Assembly: GCF_001921215.1 (NCBI RefSeq)
Contig: NZ_MSIF01000012.1
Span: forward strand, 62,001 to 126,000
From: Actinophytocola xinjiangensis
GTDB lineage: Bacteria; Actinomycetota; Actinomycetes; Mycobacteriales; Pseudonocardiaceae
Direction of reading: 5' to 3'
Length of the DNA: 64,000 bases
Both the position numbers and the translations under genes were made by a program. The notes beneath the pieces were generated by a model. The model worked only from the letters and a program-made list of their open reading frames with translations, had not been told where the DNA came from and ran no database searches. Shown here in pieces: positions 26,598 to 36,261 of the stretch. How positions within the stretch are numbered: position 1 is the stretch's first letter; the number at the start of each line of letters is the position of its first letter.

Positions 26598-28963
26598 TGG
26601 CGCAGCATCGCGTGGGTGAAGCGTGCGCCGTGGTGCTCCTCGCGCTGTCGCGGGGTGGGGTGGAAGTCGGGCTTGAGGTCGAAGTCGACCCGGATCACCT
26701 GCCCGGTGAACTGGCTGATCGGACCGTACTCCTCGGACACCGGCGAGCCCTTGTCCCAGCCGATGTCGAACGTCTCGTCCATCGAGTAGCCGATACCGAC
26801 GGTGCGCGCGATCGCGCCGTGCGCGACCTCGGTGTCGTCGACGAACAGCCGGGCGTTGCCGCCGGCGCCGAACGGCTCGGTGCCGGTCTTCTCGAACTCG
26901 TAGCGCAGGGTGTGCTCGCCGGGCTCCAGGGGCTTGTCGGCCCGCAGGTAGGTGTAGACCGGGCCCGGCAGGTTGTAGCAGAACGTCGGCACCGAATGCT
27001 TGAGATACAAGGAGAATCCCGCGCTGTCGCCACCCATGGCGACGATCGGGCCGTGCGCGCCGCCGTCCGGGACCTCGATCCGAGCGGTCATCGACCACGA
27101 CCGGTTCTTGGTGTTCGGCCCGGCGAACTCCTGGATGCGCACCGCGCCCGGGTAGAAGGTCATCCGGTCGCGCCCGGCGTAGAGGCCCTCGCGGCCCAGC
27201 GCGCGTTCCATCATCCGGTCGTCCAGCGGCAGCACCTGGTGGCGGCCGGCCTCGGCCCACCACAGCCCGGCGAGGTCGATGAGCTTCTTGACCATCGGGT
27301 CGTTGAGGTCGGAGGTGTCCCGGCCGTGCATCAGGTCGTTGCTCTCCGACGGGTCGGCGTCCAGGTCGTAGAGCTCCCAGTGGTCCTCGTCGAAGCTCCA
27401 CGCGGCACGGTTCTCCCACGGCTTGCGGCCGTGGTAGGTGACGATCTTCCAGTTGTCCCGGACCAGCCCCCGGTTGCCGAGCATCTCGAAATACTGGGTG
27501 GTGTGGGTGGTCGGCGCGTCCGGGGCGTCGAACGAGTAGCGCATCGACACGCCCTCGATCGGCGCCTGCTGCACGGTGTTGACGAACCGGGGCGCGTCGA
27601 CGCCGATCGCCTCCAGCACGGTCGGCACGATGTCGGTCACGTGGTGGTACTGATGGCGCAGCCCGCCGTGGGCGGCGATCCCGGCCGGCCAGTGCACCAC
27701 CAGCGGGTTGCGCACCCCACCGAAGTGGACGTACTGCTTGCACAGCTGGAAGGGCGTGTTGCCGGCGACCGCCCAGCCGACCGGGTAGTGGTTGTAGGAC
27801 CCGGGCTGGCCGAGCTGGTCGAGCCGTGCGAGGTTCTGCGCGACGGTCTCCGGGATCATGTTGGCCACCGACTGCTCGTTGAACAGCCCGGTGAGCGTGC
27901 CCTCGCCGGAGGAGCCGTTGTCACCGACGAACAGGAAGATCAGCGTGTTGTCCAGCTGTTCGGTCCGCTCCAGGAAGTCGATCAGCCGGCCGATCTGCGC
28001 GTCGGTGTGCTCCATGAACCCCGCGTACACCTCGGCCATGCGGGTGAAGACGGTTTTCTCGTCGGCCGAGAGCTCGTCCCAGCGCTGCACGCCCTCCAGC
28101 ATCGGCGCGAGCTTCGTGTGCTGGGGCAGGATGCCCATCTCCTTCTGCCGCTCCAGGACCTGCTCGCGGTAGGCGTCCCAGCCAAGGTCGAACCTGCCCC
28201 GGTACTTCTCGCTCCACTGTGGAGCGACGTGGTGCGGGGCGTGGCAGGCGCCGAAGGCAAGCCAGGTCAGCCACGGTTTGTCCGGCGAGACCGAGCGGTG
28301 CTGGGCCAGCCAGCTGGTCGTGCGGTCGACCAGGTCCTCGGACAGGTGGTAGCCCTCGCTAGGCAGCTTCGGCTGGTCGATCGCCTCGCGGTCGACGAAC
28401 AGCTTGGGGTACCACTGGTCGCTGTCGCCGCCGAGGAAACCGTAGAAACGGTCGAACCCGAACACCGGGCCGGTCGGCCAGCGGTCGTAGGGCCCGGAGA
28501 TCGCGGTCTCCTCCGCCGGGGTGTTGTGCCACTTGCCGACACAGAAGCTGGTGTAGCCGTGCTGGTGGAGCATCGCCGGCAGGCCGGCCATGCTCTGCGG
28601 CTGACGGGCGTTGTAGCCGGGGTAGCCGGTGGCCAGCTCGGTGATGTTCGCCATCCCGACCGAGTGGTGGTTGCGGCCGGTGATCAGGCAGGAGCGGGTG
28701 GGCGAGCACAGCGCGGTGGTGGTGAAGTTCGTGTAGCGCAGGCCGTTGTCGGCCAGTCGCTGGATGTTGGGGGTGCGGATGAGACCGCCGAACGGCTCGG
28801 TCCAGCCGAAGCCGATGTCGTCGATGATCACGTACAGCACGTTGGGCGCGCCGGGCGGCGCTGTCGGCGGCATCGGGAACGCCGGCTCGGACTCCTTGTA
28901 GGTCCGTCCGATCCGACCGGGGAACCGGTCGCCCTCCCGGTAGGTCTTCATCTCCTCGGCCAT
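26594..28963 (-). CDS. Arylsulfatase (type I, formylglycine-dependent)
   Basis: The 789-residue product is a type I sulfatase. The maturation motif CSPTRS has Cys86, which must be oxidised to formylglycine by a partner enzyme not encoded here. The metal site shows VLYVIIDDIGFGWTEPFGG and FVGDNGSSGEG. Length and architecture match the large arylsulfatases, with a beta-rich C-terminal domain (about 590-789). I see no signal peptide, so export, if any, would use another route. ATG 28963 follows a strong GAGGAGG. A copy of the cluster motif lies 59 nt upstream. The AI-2E gene is coupled downstream. Confidence 0.92.
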   Translation of the reverse strand: MAEEMKTYREGDRFPGRIGRTYKESEPAFPMPPTAPPGAPNVLYVIIDDIGFGWTEPFGGLIRTPNIQRLADNGLRYTNFTTTALCSPTRSCLITGRNHHSVGMANITELATGYPGYNARQPQSMAGLPAMLHQHGYTSFCVGKWHNTPAEETAISGPYDRWPTGPVFGFDRFYGFLGGDSDQWYPKLFVDREAIDQPKLPSEGYHLSEDLVDRTTSWLAQHRSVSPDKPWLTWLAFGACHAPHHVAPQWSEKYRGRFDLGWDAYREQVLERQKEMGILPQHTKLAPMLEGVQRWDELSADEKTVFTRMAEVYAGFMEHTDAQIGRLIDFLERTEQLDNTLIFLFVGDNGSSGEGTLTGLFNEQSVANMIPETVAQNLARLDQLGQPGSYNHYPVGWAVAGNTPFQLCKQYVHFGGVRNPLVVHWPAGIAAHGGLRHQYHHVTDIVPTVLEAIGVDAPRFVNTVQQAPIEGVSMRYSFDAPDAPTTHTTQYFEMLGNRGLVRDNWKIVTYHGRKPWENRAAWSFDEDHWELYDLDADPSESNDLMHGRDTSDLNDPMVKKLIDLAGLWWAEAGRHQVLPLDDRMMERALGREGLYAGRDRMTFYPGAVRIQEFAGPNTKNRSWSMTARIEVPDGGAHGPIVAMGGDSAGFSLYLKHSVPTFCYNLPGPVYTYLRADKPLEPGEHTLRYEFEKTGTEPFGAGGNARLFVDDTEVAHGAIARTVGIGYSMDETFDIGWDKGSPVSEEYGPISQFTGQVIRVDFDLKPDFHPTPRQREEHHGARFTHAMLRQ

Positions 28964-29022
28964 GCCGCCTCCTCGGGTGCGTGACGCACGCCCGACAGCG
29001 TGGGTTCGCGACGACCCGCGCG

Positions 29023-29041
29023 CATCACCCGCGACAGGTGG
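29023..29041 (-). promoter_or_regulatory. Cluster motif copy upstream of the sulfatase gene
   Basis: On the minus strand this reads CCACCT-GTCGC-GGGTGATG, the same spacing as the other copies of TCACCC-N5-GG(A/G)TGAGG, and ends 59 nt before the sulfatase ATG. It is the most divergent of the six. Confidence 0.4.
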
Positions 29042-29064
29042 GTGGTGGCCGGGCGGCCCGGCGC

Positions 29065-31686
29065 TCAGGTGAGGCCCAGCCGGCGCCCGGTGACCACCGC
29101 GGCCCGGCGGTTGTTCACCCCGAGCTTGGCGTAGATGGCGCGGACGTGGGTCTTCACGGTGTTCACCGACACCGTCAGCTCGCTGGCCACCTCGTCGAGC
29201 GACTGCGGGGTGCACAGCCGGGCCAGCACCGCCCGTTCCCGTTCGGTCAGCACGCCGTCGGGCCGACCGTCCAGCGCGGACAGTTGGCGGGAGAGCCGCC
29301 CGGCGAACTCGTCGCAGCGGCCGAACCCGCCGATCTGCTCGCGCAGCAGCTGACGCACCGACGGGTCGGCCTGGTGGAAGGGCCGGACCAGGGTCGCCGG
29401 CTCGGCCAGCGTCAGCGCCGCGGTCAGCGCGGCGCGGGCCCGGGTGCGGTGGCCCCGGCGGATCTCCAGCGCGGTCTCCAGCAGCCGGGCCTCCAGCAGG
29501 GTCGCGGCCCGCACGACCGGCGCCGTCCCGTCGAGCACCTCGCGCACCGCCACCTCCGCCTCGGCGGGCGCGTCCTGGGCGAAGGCGTTCCAGGCGCGCA
29601 TCAGCGACACCTCGGCGACCGGACCGGCGTTGGCCCGCGTCCAGGTCGCCACGTCCTTGGCCAGCAGGTCCCGGCCCAGTACCAGCGCCGCGCGGTACTC
29701 GAGGAGCGCGCCGCCGACCAGCATCTGCGCCGGCAGGCCGGTGCCGGCCGCACGGCGGGCTTCGCGCAGCAGGGCCAGCCCGTCGGCCCGGCGGCCGGTG
29801 TCGAACGTCGCCGCCCCGGCGATCGCGTCGATCAGGTAGCGAAGGCGCGGCGGGGCCGGCTCGGGGACGGCGGCCGCCGCGAGCCGGGTGCGGTCCAGGG
29901 CACCGGCCGGGTCCAGGCGCATCAGCCGAGCCAGGCCGCCCAGCGCGTGGTCGATGGCCAGCGCGGGGTCGGTCCGCCAGCCGTGGACCTGGGCGATGGC
30001 CAGCGACTCCACACAGGCGGACTCCATCGCCTCGTACTCGCCCTCCAACGCGCGGAGCACACCGAGCGCGGTCAGGGCCTGGACGGTGACGTAGTCGAAG
30101 CCGTGGTCGCGGGCCAGTTTCACCGCCAGCTCCAGCTCACCGCGCGCCATCGGCGACGGCCCGCCGCCCAGCAGCGTCCAGCCCAGCCCCAGCCGCGCCC
30201 ACGCCTCCAGGTCGGTCCCGGCCAGCTCCGAGGCCAGCCGCTGCCAGTCGGCCGTACCGGTCGCCGTGGTGGTCGCCGTGGTGGTCGCCGTGCCGGTGGT
30301 CAGCTGGAAGGTGGCGGTCGCCAGGCGGTGCGGGACCAGCAGGTCCTCGCCGGGGTCGGCCGGCCACAGCTCGGCGCAGCGGCGCAGGCCGGCGCGGGCA
30401 CCGGCGACGTCGTGGCCACGCAGGTGGGTGAGCACCCCGACCAGCGTCAGCCACGGGTCGCGGTCGACCTCGGCGCCGGCGGTGGTCAGCGCGCGACGCA
30501 CGATGTGCCGGTCGCCGGACATCAGCAGCGGCAACGCGTACTGGCGCAACAACGCGACCGAGGTGGCCGGCTCCCCGGTGCGCGCGGCGTGGTCGAACGC
30601 CTTGCCGGGCTGGGTCGCGGCGGCGAACCAGGCCGCCGCGCGGGCGTGCAGCTCGGCGGCCAGTTCGGGCCGCTGGCGGGACAGGTCGGCGCGCAGGTAG
30701 GACCGCAGCAGCGGGTGCATCCGGAACCACTGCCGGTCCGCGCCGATCCCCATCATCAGCGAGCTCTCCCGCTCCAGCGCGGCGAGCACCGCGCCGGCGT
30801 CGTCGCGTCCGGACAGCACACCGGCCAGGACCGGGGTCACCTCCTCGCACACGCTCACCACCTGGAGCAGGTCCCTGGTGGGCGCGGGCAGCCGGGTGAG
30901 CACCTCGCTGACCAGGAAGTCGGCCACCGCGCGGTCGTTGCTGGCGAACTGTTCGAGGAACGCGTCGTGGTCGGCGACCTCGAGCAGCGAACGCGCCGCC
31001 AGCCGCAGCCCGGCGGCCCAGCCGGCGGTCTGCTCGACCAGGCGGCGGACCTGGTCGTCGGTCAGCGGCACCCCGGCCAGCCGCATCAGCTCGGCGGTGT
31101 CCTCATGGGACACCCGCAGCTCGTCCATCCGCAGCTCGGCCAGCCGGGACTGCAACCGCAGGCGGGCCAGCGGCAGCGGCGGATCGGCCCGGGTGGACAG
31201 CACGATCCGCAGGTTGTCCGGCTGGTGCTGGATGAGCGTGGCGATGCCGTGCAGGGTCTGCTCGCCGCTGATCTCGTGCACGTCGTCGAGCACCAGGTAG
31301 GCGGGGTCGGGAAGACCGGCGAGCGCGTCGACGACCTCGGCGAGGAACGCCGGGGTGTCCGCGCGGCCGGGGGCGGCCGGGCCGGGGGTGCCGCCCCGGG
31401 CGTGCACGGCGCTGACCACGGCCGTCCAGAAACGGTCGGTGGTGTTGTCGTCGGCGTCCAGCGACACCCAGATCTTGTCGGCCGTCCCGGTGGCGGCGAC
31501 CCAGTCGGCCAGCAGCAGCGTCTTGCCGTAGCCGGCCGGCGCGCACACCAGCGTCACCGGGTACCCGGCGGCCAGGTCGGCCAACCGCCGGCGCACCCGT
31601 TCGCGCGGCACGAACGTCGCCGGCAGCTGGGGGATGGCGGTCTTGGCGCGCGGGATCGGCCAGCGGCGCGAGGAGGACCTGGTCAT
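29065..31686 (-). CDS. MalT-like (LAL) LuxR-family ATP-dependent regulator, copy 1
   Basis: The 873-residue product has the layout of MalT-type STAND regulators. An N-terminal P-loop ATPase carries Walker A CAPAGYGKT at about 48-56 and the Walker B-like LVLDDVHEI. Long helical, TPR-like repeats follow (about 330-790), then a C-terminal LuxR helix-turn-helix (LTERERAVLARL; VSVNTVKTHVRAIYAKLG). It is strongly similar to the gene directly upstream. The start codon lies within the overlap with that gene's stop. ATG 31686 is chosen with GGTGAG upstream; GTG 31698 is an alternative. It probably binds DNA when bound to ATP and an inducer. Confidence 0.93.
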   Translation of the reverse strand: MTRSSSRRWPIPRAKTAIPQLPATFVPRERVRRRLADLAAGYPVTLVCAPAGYGKTLLLADWVAATGTADKIWVSLDADDNTTDRFWTAVVSAVHARGGTPGPAAPGRADTPAFLAEVVDALAGLPDPAYLVLDDVHEISGEQTLHGIATLIQHQPDNLRIVLSTRADPPLPLARLRLQSRLAELRMDELRVSHEDTAELMRLAGVPLTDDQVRRLVEQTAGWAAGLRLAARSLLEVADHDAFLEQFASNDRAVADFLVSEVLTRLPAPTRDLLQVVSVCEEVTPVLAGVLSGRDDAGAVLAALERESSLMMGIGADRQWFRMHPLLRSYLRADLSRQRPELAAELHARAAAWFAAATQPGKAFDHAARTGEPATSVALLRQYALPLLMSGDRHIVRRALTTAGAEVDRDPWLTLVGVLTHLRGHDVAGARAGLRRCAELWPADPGEDLLVPHRLATATFQLTTGTATTTATTTATGTADWQRLASELAGTDLEAWARLGLGWTLLGGGPSPMARGELELAVKLARDHGFDYVTVQALTALGVLRALEGEYEAMESACVESLAIAQVHGWRTDPALAIDHALGGLARLMRLDPAGALDRTRLAAAAVPEPAPPRLRYLIDAIAGAATFDTGRRADGLALLREARRAAGTGLPAQMLVGGALLEYRAALVLGRDLLAKDVATWTRANAGPVAEVSLMRAWNAFAQDAPAEAEVAVREVLDGTAPVVRAATLLEARLLETALEIRRGHRTRARAALTAALTLAEPATLVRPFHQADPSVRQLLREQIGGFGRCDEFAGRLSRQLSALDGRPDGVLTERERAVLARLCTPQSLDEVASELTVSVNTVKTHVRAIYAKLGVNNRRAAVVTGRRLGLT

Positions 31687-31691
31687 CGCAC

Positions 31692-34400
31692 TCACCACTT
31701 CCCGGTGTCGACGGTGGCCGGGTTGCCCGCCGCGGCCGCCTCGGCGAGCAACCCGCGCTCCGAGGCGACCTCGACGGCGTCGCGGCGCCGGGTCACGCCG
31801 AGCTTGGCGTAGATGGCGCGCACGTGGGTCTTCACGGTGTTGGGGGAGACCGTGAGGTCCTTGGCGATCTCGTCGAGCGAGCGGGCGGTGGGCAGCATGC
31901 GCAGGATGCCGCGCTCGCGCGGGGTCAGCGGCACCGGCAGCGGCGGCAGGTCCAGCCCGCGCAACGTGGCGAACGCCCGCTGGGCGAACGGGTCCAGCGC
32001 GCCGAACGACCCGAGACCGGCGGTCAGCAGCTCCACCACGTCCGCCCTGGCGAACACCACCGGGTGCAGCACGTCCAGGCGCTCGGCGCCGCCCAGCGCC
32101 CGGCGCAGCGCGCGCAGCGCCGGCTCCCGTTCACCCGCGCCCAACGCGGCCTCACAGCTCAGCAGCCACGCGTCGATCACCGTCCAGCCGACGACGATCC
32201 GCGCGGTGCCCTCCAGCAGCGGCGCGATGATCCGGTCCACGGCGTGGTGGCGGCCCAGCGCCAGCTGCGCCCGCGCCCGCATCAGCTCGATCTCCCCGGC
32301 GTCCGGGATCGCCGCCTGCGCCCAGTCCAGCAGCTGGCCGGCGGCCTGGCCCCAGCCCAGCAGCAGCGCCGCCCGGTGCCCGAGCACGGCGGTCAGCGCG
32401 ACCTGGTCGTCGGGCAGCCGGGCCGTCCCGGCGATCAGCGGGGCACGCTGGAGGCGCCGCGCGCCGGTCGTCCACTCGCCCAGCTCGAACTCCGCCGCGC
32501 CGCGCACGGTCTCCACCAGCAGCCGGGGCCCGCGCCCCGCCGGGTCGTCGGCCAGCTCGTCGGTCACCGTGGCGGCCCGGGTGGCGTGCTCCAGGCCCGC
32601 CGCCGGGTCGGCCGCCAGCAGCGCGCCGTAGCCGCGCAACGCGTCGGCCGTGGCGGCGGTGACGGTGTGCCGCCAGCCGTGCCGGGAGCCGAGCCGGTCG
32701 GCCTCCCCGGCCAGCGCCGGCACCCGGCCGTGGTCGCCGCTGGCGGCGGCCAGCGCGGCCAGCGCGGTGAGGCACTGGGCCGTCAGGTACTCGTGGCCGT
32801 GTTCGCGGGCCAACGCGGTGGCCGCGTCCAGGTGCTCACGCGCGGCCGGCGCCCGCCCGGCGGCCAGCAGCGCCGTGCCCCGGCAGAGCCTGGTCAGCGC
32901 GTCGAGCAGCGGGTCGTCCTCGTGCCCGTGGTCGAACTGGTCGGTGGCCAGCAGCTGCTCGTCGACGTCCCCGCCGAGCTGGGCGCGGCGGGCGAGCACC
33001 AGGCGGCGCAGCGTGGTCAGTTCGGCGGAGGCGTCGGCCGGCCAGGCGGCGTCGGCGGTGGCCAGGTCCCGCTCGGCCCCGGCCGGGTCGGCGTGTTCGA
33101 GCCGCAGCAGCGCGGCGACCAGCGCCAGCCGGCTGTCCCGGGCGACGAGGTCCTGGCCGGCGACCTCCAGCAGCCGGCGGACCAGGTCGTGGTCGCCGTC
33201 GAGCACCAGGGCGGTGGCGAACCGGGTGGCCAGGTCGCCGGCCGTCGCGGCGTCGCCGGCCTCGATGGCGTGTGCCAGGGCCCGCGCCGGCTGCCCGTCG
33301 GCGGCGAACCAGCCGGCGGCGCCGGCGTGCAGCCGCGCCGCCCGGCCCGGGGTCTGCCGGGTGAGGTCGGCCAGCAGGTGCGAGCGCAGCAGCGCGTGCA
33401 CGTGGTACCAGGTCCTGGTGGTGTCGACCGGGGTGACCAGCGAGGTCAGCCGGGTGAGCGAGTCGAGCAGCGCACCGGCGTCGGCCCGGCCGGACAGCTC
33501 GGCGGCCAGCGGCGCGGACACCTGCTCGCAGACGCTGATGGCGGCGAGGAACTCACCCAGTTCGGGTGGCAGCCCGGAGAGCACCTCGTCGACCAGGTAG
33601 CCGCCGACGACCCGGTCGTTGGCGGCCAGGTCGTCGAGCACCCGCTGGTGCTCACCCTCGGCCAGCGACAGCGCCGCCAGCCGCAGCCCGGCCGCCCAGC
33701 CCTCGGTCTGGTCGAGGAGGTCACCGAGCTGCGCGGTGTCCAGGTCGATGCCGGCCGCGTCGAGCAGCGCGCCGGCCTCACCGGCGGAGAACCGCAGGTC
33801 GGCGGCGCGGACCTCGGTGAGCTGGTCGGTCAGCCGCAGCCGGCCCAGCGGCAGCAGCGGGTCGTGCCGGGCGGCCAGCACCAGCCGCAGCCCGGCCGGG
33901 TGGTGGCGCAGCAGGGTCTCCAGACCGTGCAGTGGGCGCGGGTCGGTCAGCTCGTGGACGTCGTCGAGGACCAGCAGCACCGGCTCGTCCAGCTCGTCGA
34001 GCGCGTTGACCAGCTCGGCCAGGAACCGGGGGTCGGAGCTGGGGTCGGGTGGCAGCGTCAGCGCGCGCAGCGGGCTGGTGGGCGGCACCGTCTCACAGCC
34101 GGCCATGGCTTCCAGCAGCGCCGACCAGAACCGGTCGTCCTCGTTGTCATCCGAATCGAGTGAGACCCAGGCTGTGTCGTGCGTGCCTCGGCCACGCACC
34201 CACTCCGCGAGCAGCAGCGTCTTCCCCGTTCCCGCCGAGGCGCTCACCAGAGTGACCATCGCACGAACAGCGCCGTCCAGCAGCGCGAGCAGCCGGGGCC
34301 GGGAGACCAGCTGGGGTGGCAGCGCCGGCACGGCGAGCTTGGTTCTCGGCACCCGCCGTCTCCGGTCGCCGGTCGCTGGTTCGGGCATCGGATCGTCCAC
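31692..34400 (-). CDS. MalT-like (LAL) LuxR-family ATP-dependent regulator, copy 2
   Basis: The 902-residue product has Walker A SASAGTGKT at about 53-61, Walker B-like LVLDDVHEL, a long helical repeat region, and a LuxR helix-turn-helix ending LTVSPNTVKTHVRAIYAKLG. The recognition helix is nearly identical to that of copy 1, so the two may share target sites. The start is GTG 34400, preceded by GGGG. Copy 1 follows with overlapping stop and start signals. A copy of the bipartite motif lies 53 nt upstream, across the end of the SulP1 gene, which suggests autoregulation. Confidence 0.93.
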   Translation of the reverse strand: MDDPMPEPATGDRRRRVPRTKLAVPALPPQLVSRPRLLALLDGAVRAMVTLVSASAGTGKTLLLAEWVRGRGTHDTAWVSLDSDDNEDDRFWSALLEAMAGCETVPPTSPLRALTLPPDPSSDPRFLAELVNALDELDEPVLLVLDDVHELTDPRPLHGLETLLRHHPAGLRLVLAARHDPLLPLGRLRLTDQLTEVRAADLRFSAGEAGALLDAAGIDLDTAQLGDLLDQTEGWAAGLRLAALSLAEGEHQRVLDDLAANDRVVGGYLVDEVLSGLPPELGEFLAAISVCEQVSAPLAAELSGRADAGALLDSLTRLTSLVTPVDTTRTWYHVHALLRSHLLADLTRQTPGRAARLHAGAAGWFAADGQPARALAHAIEAGDAATAGDLATRFATALVLDGDHDLVRRLLEVAGQDLVARDSRLALVAALLRLEHADPAGAERDLATADAAWPADASAELTTLRRLVLARRAQLGGDVDEQLLATDQFDHGHEDDPLLDALTRLCRGTALLAAGRAPAAREHLDAATALAREHGHEYLTAQCLTALAALAAASGDHGRVPALAGEADRLGSRHGWRHTVTAATADALRGYGALLAADPAAGLEHATRAATVTDELADDPAGRGPRLLVETVRGAAEFELGEWTTGARRLQRAPLIAGTARLPDDQVALTAVLGHRAALLLGWGQAAGQLLDWAQAAIPDAGEIELMRARAQLALGRHHAVDRIIAPLLEGTARIVVGWTVIDAWLLSCEAALGAGEREPALRALRRALGGAERLDVLHPVVFARADVVELLTAGLGSFGALDPFAQRAFATLRGLDLPPLPVPLTPRERGILRMLPTARSLDEIAKDLTVSPNTVKTHVRAIYAKLGVTRRRDAVEVASERGLLAEAAAAGNPATVDTGKW

Positions 34401-34453
34401 CCCCGATACCTACGGTCGCACCGCCGCGAGCCTCTGGCCAGCGCAAACGCTGA

Positions 34454-34472
34454 CCTCACCACATTCAGGTGA
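34454..34472 (-). promoter_or_regulatory. Cluster motif copy upstream of LAL regulator copy 2
   Basis: On the minus strand this reads TCACCT-GAATG-TGGTGAGG. It overlaps the stop codon of the SulP1 gene and ends 53 nt before the regulator's GTG, exactly the distance seen at the SulP1 leader. Confidence 0.55.
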
Positions 34473-36057
34473 TGGGTCGTGAGCGGTGCTGGGCGAGGGC
34501 GTCGGCGACGCTGGCGAACAGCCGGTGCTCGCCGGTGAGCCGGTCATGGTCGCTGGTCCCGCGCAGCGTGCGCCGGGGCCGGCGGTTGAGCGCGGCGAAC
34601 CACAGCGCGACCCCCCGCCGGGCCAGCTCGTCGTGCAGTTCGCCGAGCACGCCGGAGGCGGTGAGGTCGACGTCCGGGACGGCGCCGAGGTCGAGCAGCA
34701 GCACCCGGGTGCCGGGCGTGACGAGCGCGTCGACCCGGTCGGCGACCCGGTGCGCGTTGGCGAAGTACAACTGGGCCTCCACCCGCACGACCAGCAGCCC
34801 GTCCTCCTCGGCGGTGACGTACACCGGCGGGTGGTTGGCCTGGTACAGCACCACGAACAGGGCCAGCCCCACCGACACCAGCAGCCCGGCCAGCGGCCCC
34901 AGCAGCAGCGCCCCGGCCAGCGCGGCCAGCGCCACCACCAGCTCCGGGTGCCGCCGCCGCGCGATCCAGACGAAGGTGTGCGGGTCGACCAGCCCGGCGG
35001 CGATCACCAGCACCAGCCCGGCCAGCGACGCCCGGGGCAGCGGCGCCAGCAGGGGGGACAGCGCCAGCAGCGCGGCGCCCGCGCACAGCGCGGTCACCAG
35101 CGAGGCGCCCTGGGAGCGCGCGCCGGCCGCCTGGTTCACCGCCGTCTGGGACATCCCGCCGGCGGCCGCGTACCCACCGAACAGTCCACTCGCGACGTTC
35201 GCGGCGCCCAGCACCACCAGCTCCCGGTCCGGGCGCAGCGGCGGGTCGGCGCGTTCGCGGAACACCCGCGCGGCGGTCATCGACTCCAGGAACACGATCA
35301 GCGCGATGCCCACCGCGCCCGGCAACAGCGCGAGGGTGAGACCCAGGTCGGGCAGCCGGGGCAGCGGCAGCCCGCCGGGCACCGAGCCGATGACCGGTAC
35401 CCCGCGCCCCTCCAGACCGAACGCCGCGCTGACCGCGATCGCCACGGCCACCACGATCAGCGGCCCCGGCCAGCGCGGTCGCAGCCGCAGCACCAGCAGC
35501 AGCGCGACCGTGCCGGCGGCCGTCGCGAGGACCAGCCAGTCGATCCGCCCCAGCTGGCCGAGCGCGTCGCCGACCTGGTCGAGGAAACCGTTGCCGGACA
35601 CCGGGACGCCCAGTACCGCGCCCAGCTGGCTGGCGGCGATCACCAGCGCGAGCCCGGTCCGGAACCCGACGATCACCGACCGGGGAACGAAGTCCGCGAG
35701 GAACCCCATCCGCAGCGCCCCGGCGGCCAGCAGCACCGCGCCGGTCAGCACGGCGAGGGTGAGCGCGGCGGTCGACGCGTCGGCCCGCCCGGACACCGAC
35801 GCCACGGCGGTGGCGGTCAGCACGGAGTTGGTGGAGGTCGTGCTCACCGACAGCGGCCGGGACGTGCCGGCCAGCGCGTAGACCGTCATCGGCACGAGCG
35901 CGCAGTACAGCCCGGCCTGCACGGGCAGTCCGGCGATCGCCGCGTAGGCCATCGCCTGCGGGAGCACCACGGCCGCGGTCGCCAGCCCGGCGAGCACGTC
36001 ACGACGCAGCCACGCCCGCCGGTACCCGTTGAGCAGGCCGGCCCCGGGAGTGGTCAG
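34465..36057 (-). CDS. SulP-family anion transporter with STAS domain (SulP1)
   Basis: The product has the SulP signature near the first helix (LPQAMAYAAIAGLPVQAGLYCA), about ten to twelve membrane segments, and a C-terminal cytosolic STAS domain (about 410-520, VLLLDLGAVPDVDLTASGVL). Family members carry sulfate, bicarbonate or dicarboxylates; the substrate cannot be told. The start is unclear. The frame stays open to an ATG at 36267 but has no ATG or GTG between that and the first helix. I give CTG 36057, which overlaps the stop of a small upstream frame as CTGA and yields 530 residues of normal family length. The ATG 36267 version would add an Arg-rich 70-residue tail. Confidence 0.85.
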   Translation of the reverse strand: MTTPGAGLLNGYRRAWLRRDVLAGLATAAVVLPQAMAYAAIAGLPVQAGLYCALVPMTVYALAGTSRPLSVSTTSTNSVLTATAVASVSGRADASTAALTLAVLTGAVLLAAGALRMGFLADFVPRSVIVGFRTGLALVIAASQLGAVLGVPVSGNGFLDQVGDALGQLGRIDWLVLATAAGTVALLLVLRLRPRWPGPLIVVAVAIAVSAAFGLEGRGVPVIGSVPGGLPLPRLPDLGLTLALLPGAVGIALIVFLESMTAARVFRERADPPLRPDRELVVLGAANVASGLFGGYAAAGGMSQTAVNQAAGARSQGASLVTALCAGAALLALSPLLAPLPRASLAGLVLVIAAGLVDPHTFVWIARRRHPELVVALAALAGALLLGPLAGLLVSVGLALFVVLYQANHPPVYVTAEEDGLLVVRVEAQLYFANAHRVADRVDALVTPGTRVLLLDLGAVPDVDLTASGVLGELHDELARRGVALWFAALNRRPRRTLRGTSDHDRLTGEHRLFASVADALAQHRSRPIT

Positions 36058-36179
36058 CCGGACACGTCCCGGCTCGGCGGTGTGCCGTGCGGGCCGGGCG
36101 CCACCCGGCGTTCGAGACGTTCCAGCAGCAGGGGACCGATCATCGCCACGGCCAGCACCAGCACGACGACGGCTAGCAC
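36054..36179 (-). CDS. Putative small single-span membrane protein preceding SulP1
   Basis: A 41-codon frame starts at GTG 36179 with AGGA seven nt upstream. It encodes one hydrophobic helix (LAVVVLVLAVAMIGPLLL), then a basic-acidic hinge (ERLERRVAPG) and a short polar tail. It ends at a TGA overlapping the presumed SulP1 CTG. A different, stronger start (GGAGGAG then ATG 36208) opens an 11-codon frame that stops at 36173; a -1 shift near 36180 would fuse the two. It could be a small regulatory subunit of the transporter or a translational coupling device. Confidence 0.4.
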   Translation of the reverse strand: MLAVVVLVLAVAMIGPLLLERLERRVAPGPHGTPPSRDVSG

Positions 36180-36208
36180 GGGACTGTCCTGAACACTGCC
36201 CTGACCAT
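36173..36208 (-). promoter_or_regulatory. Eleven-codon upstream reading frame with strong Shine-Dalgarno sequence
   Basis: GGAGGAG at 36214-36220 is followed five nt later by ATG 36208 and an 11-codon frame ending at TAG 36173-36175. This is the best start signal in the SulP1 leader, and the cluster motif ends exactly 53 nt before it. It may be a leader peptide or the true start of the small membrane protein. Confidence 0.4.
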
Positions 36209-36261
36209 GGTGTCTCCTCCCGTTGCGCCGGCCAACGGTGCCACGGCGCCGGGGGAGCGGT

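Noticed and set aside
36054-36179. The short membrane peptide as KdpF
   Set aside because: No kdpABC genes are near, and the peptide lacks the KdpF C-terminal pattern.
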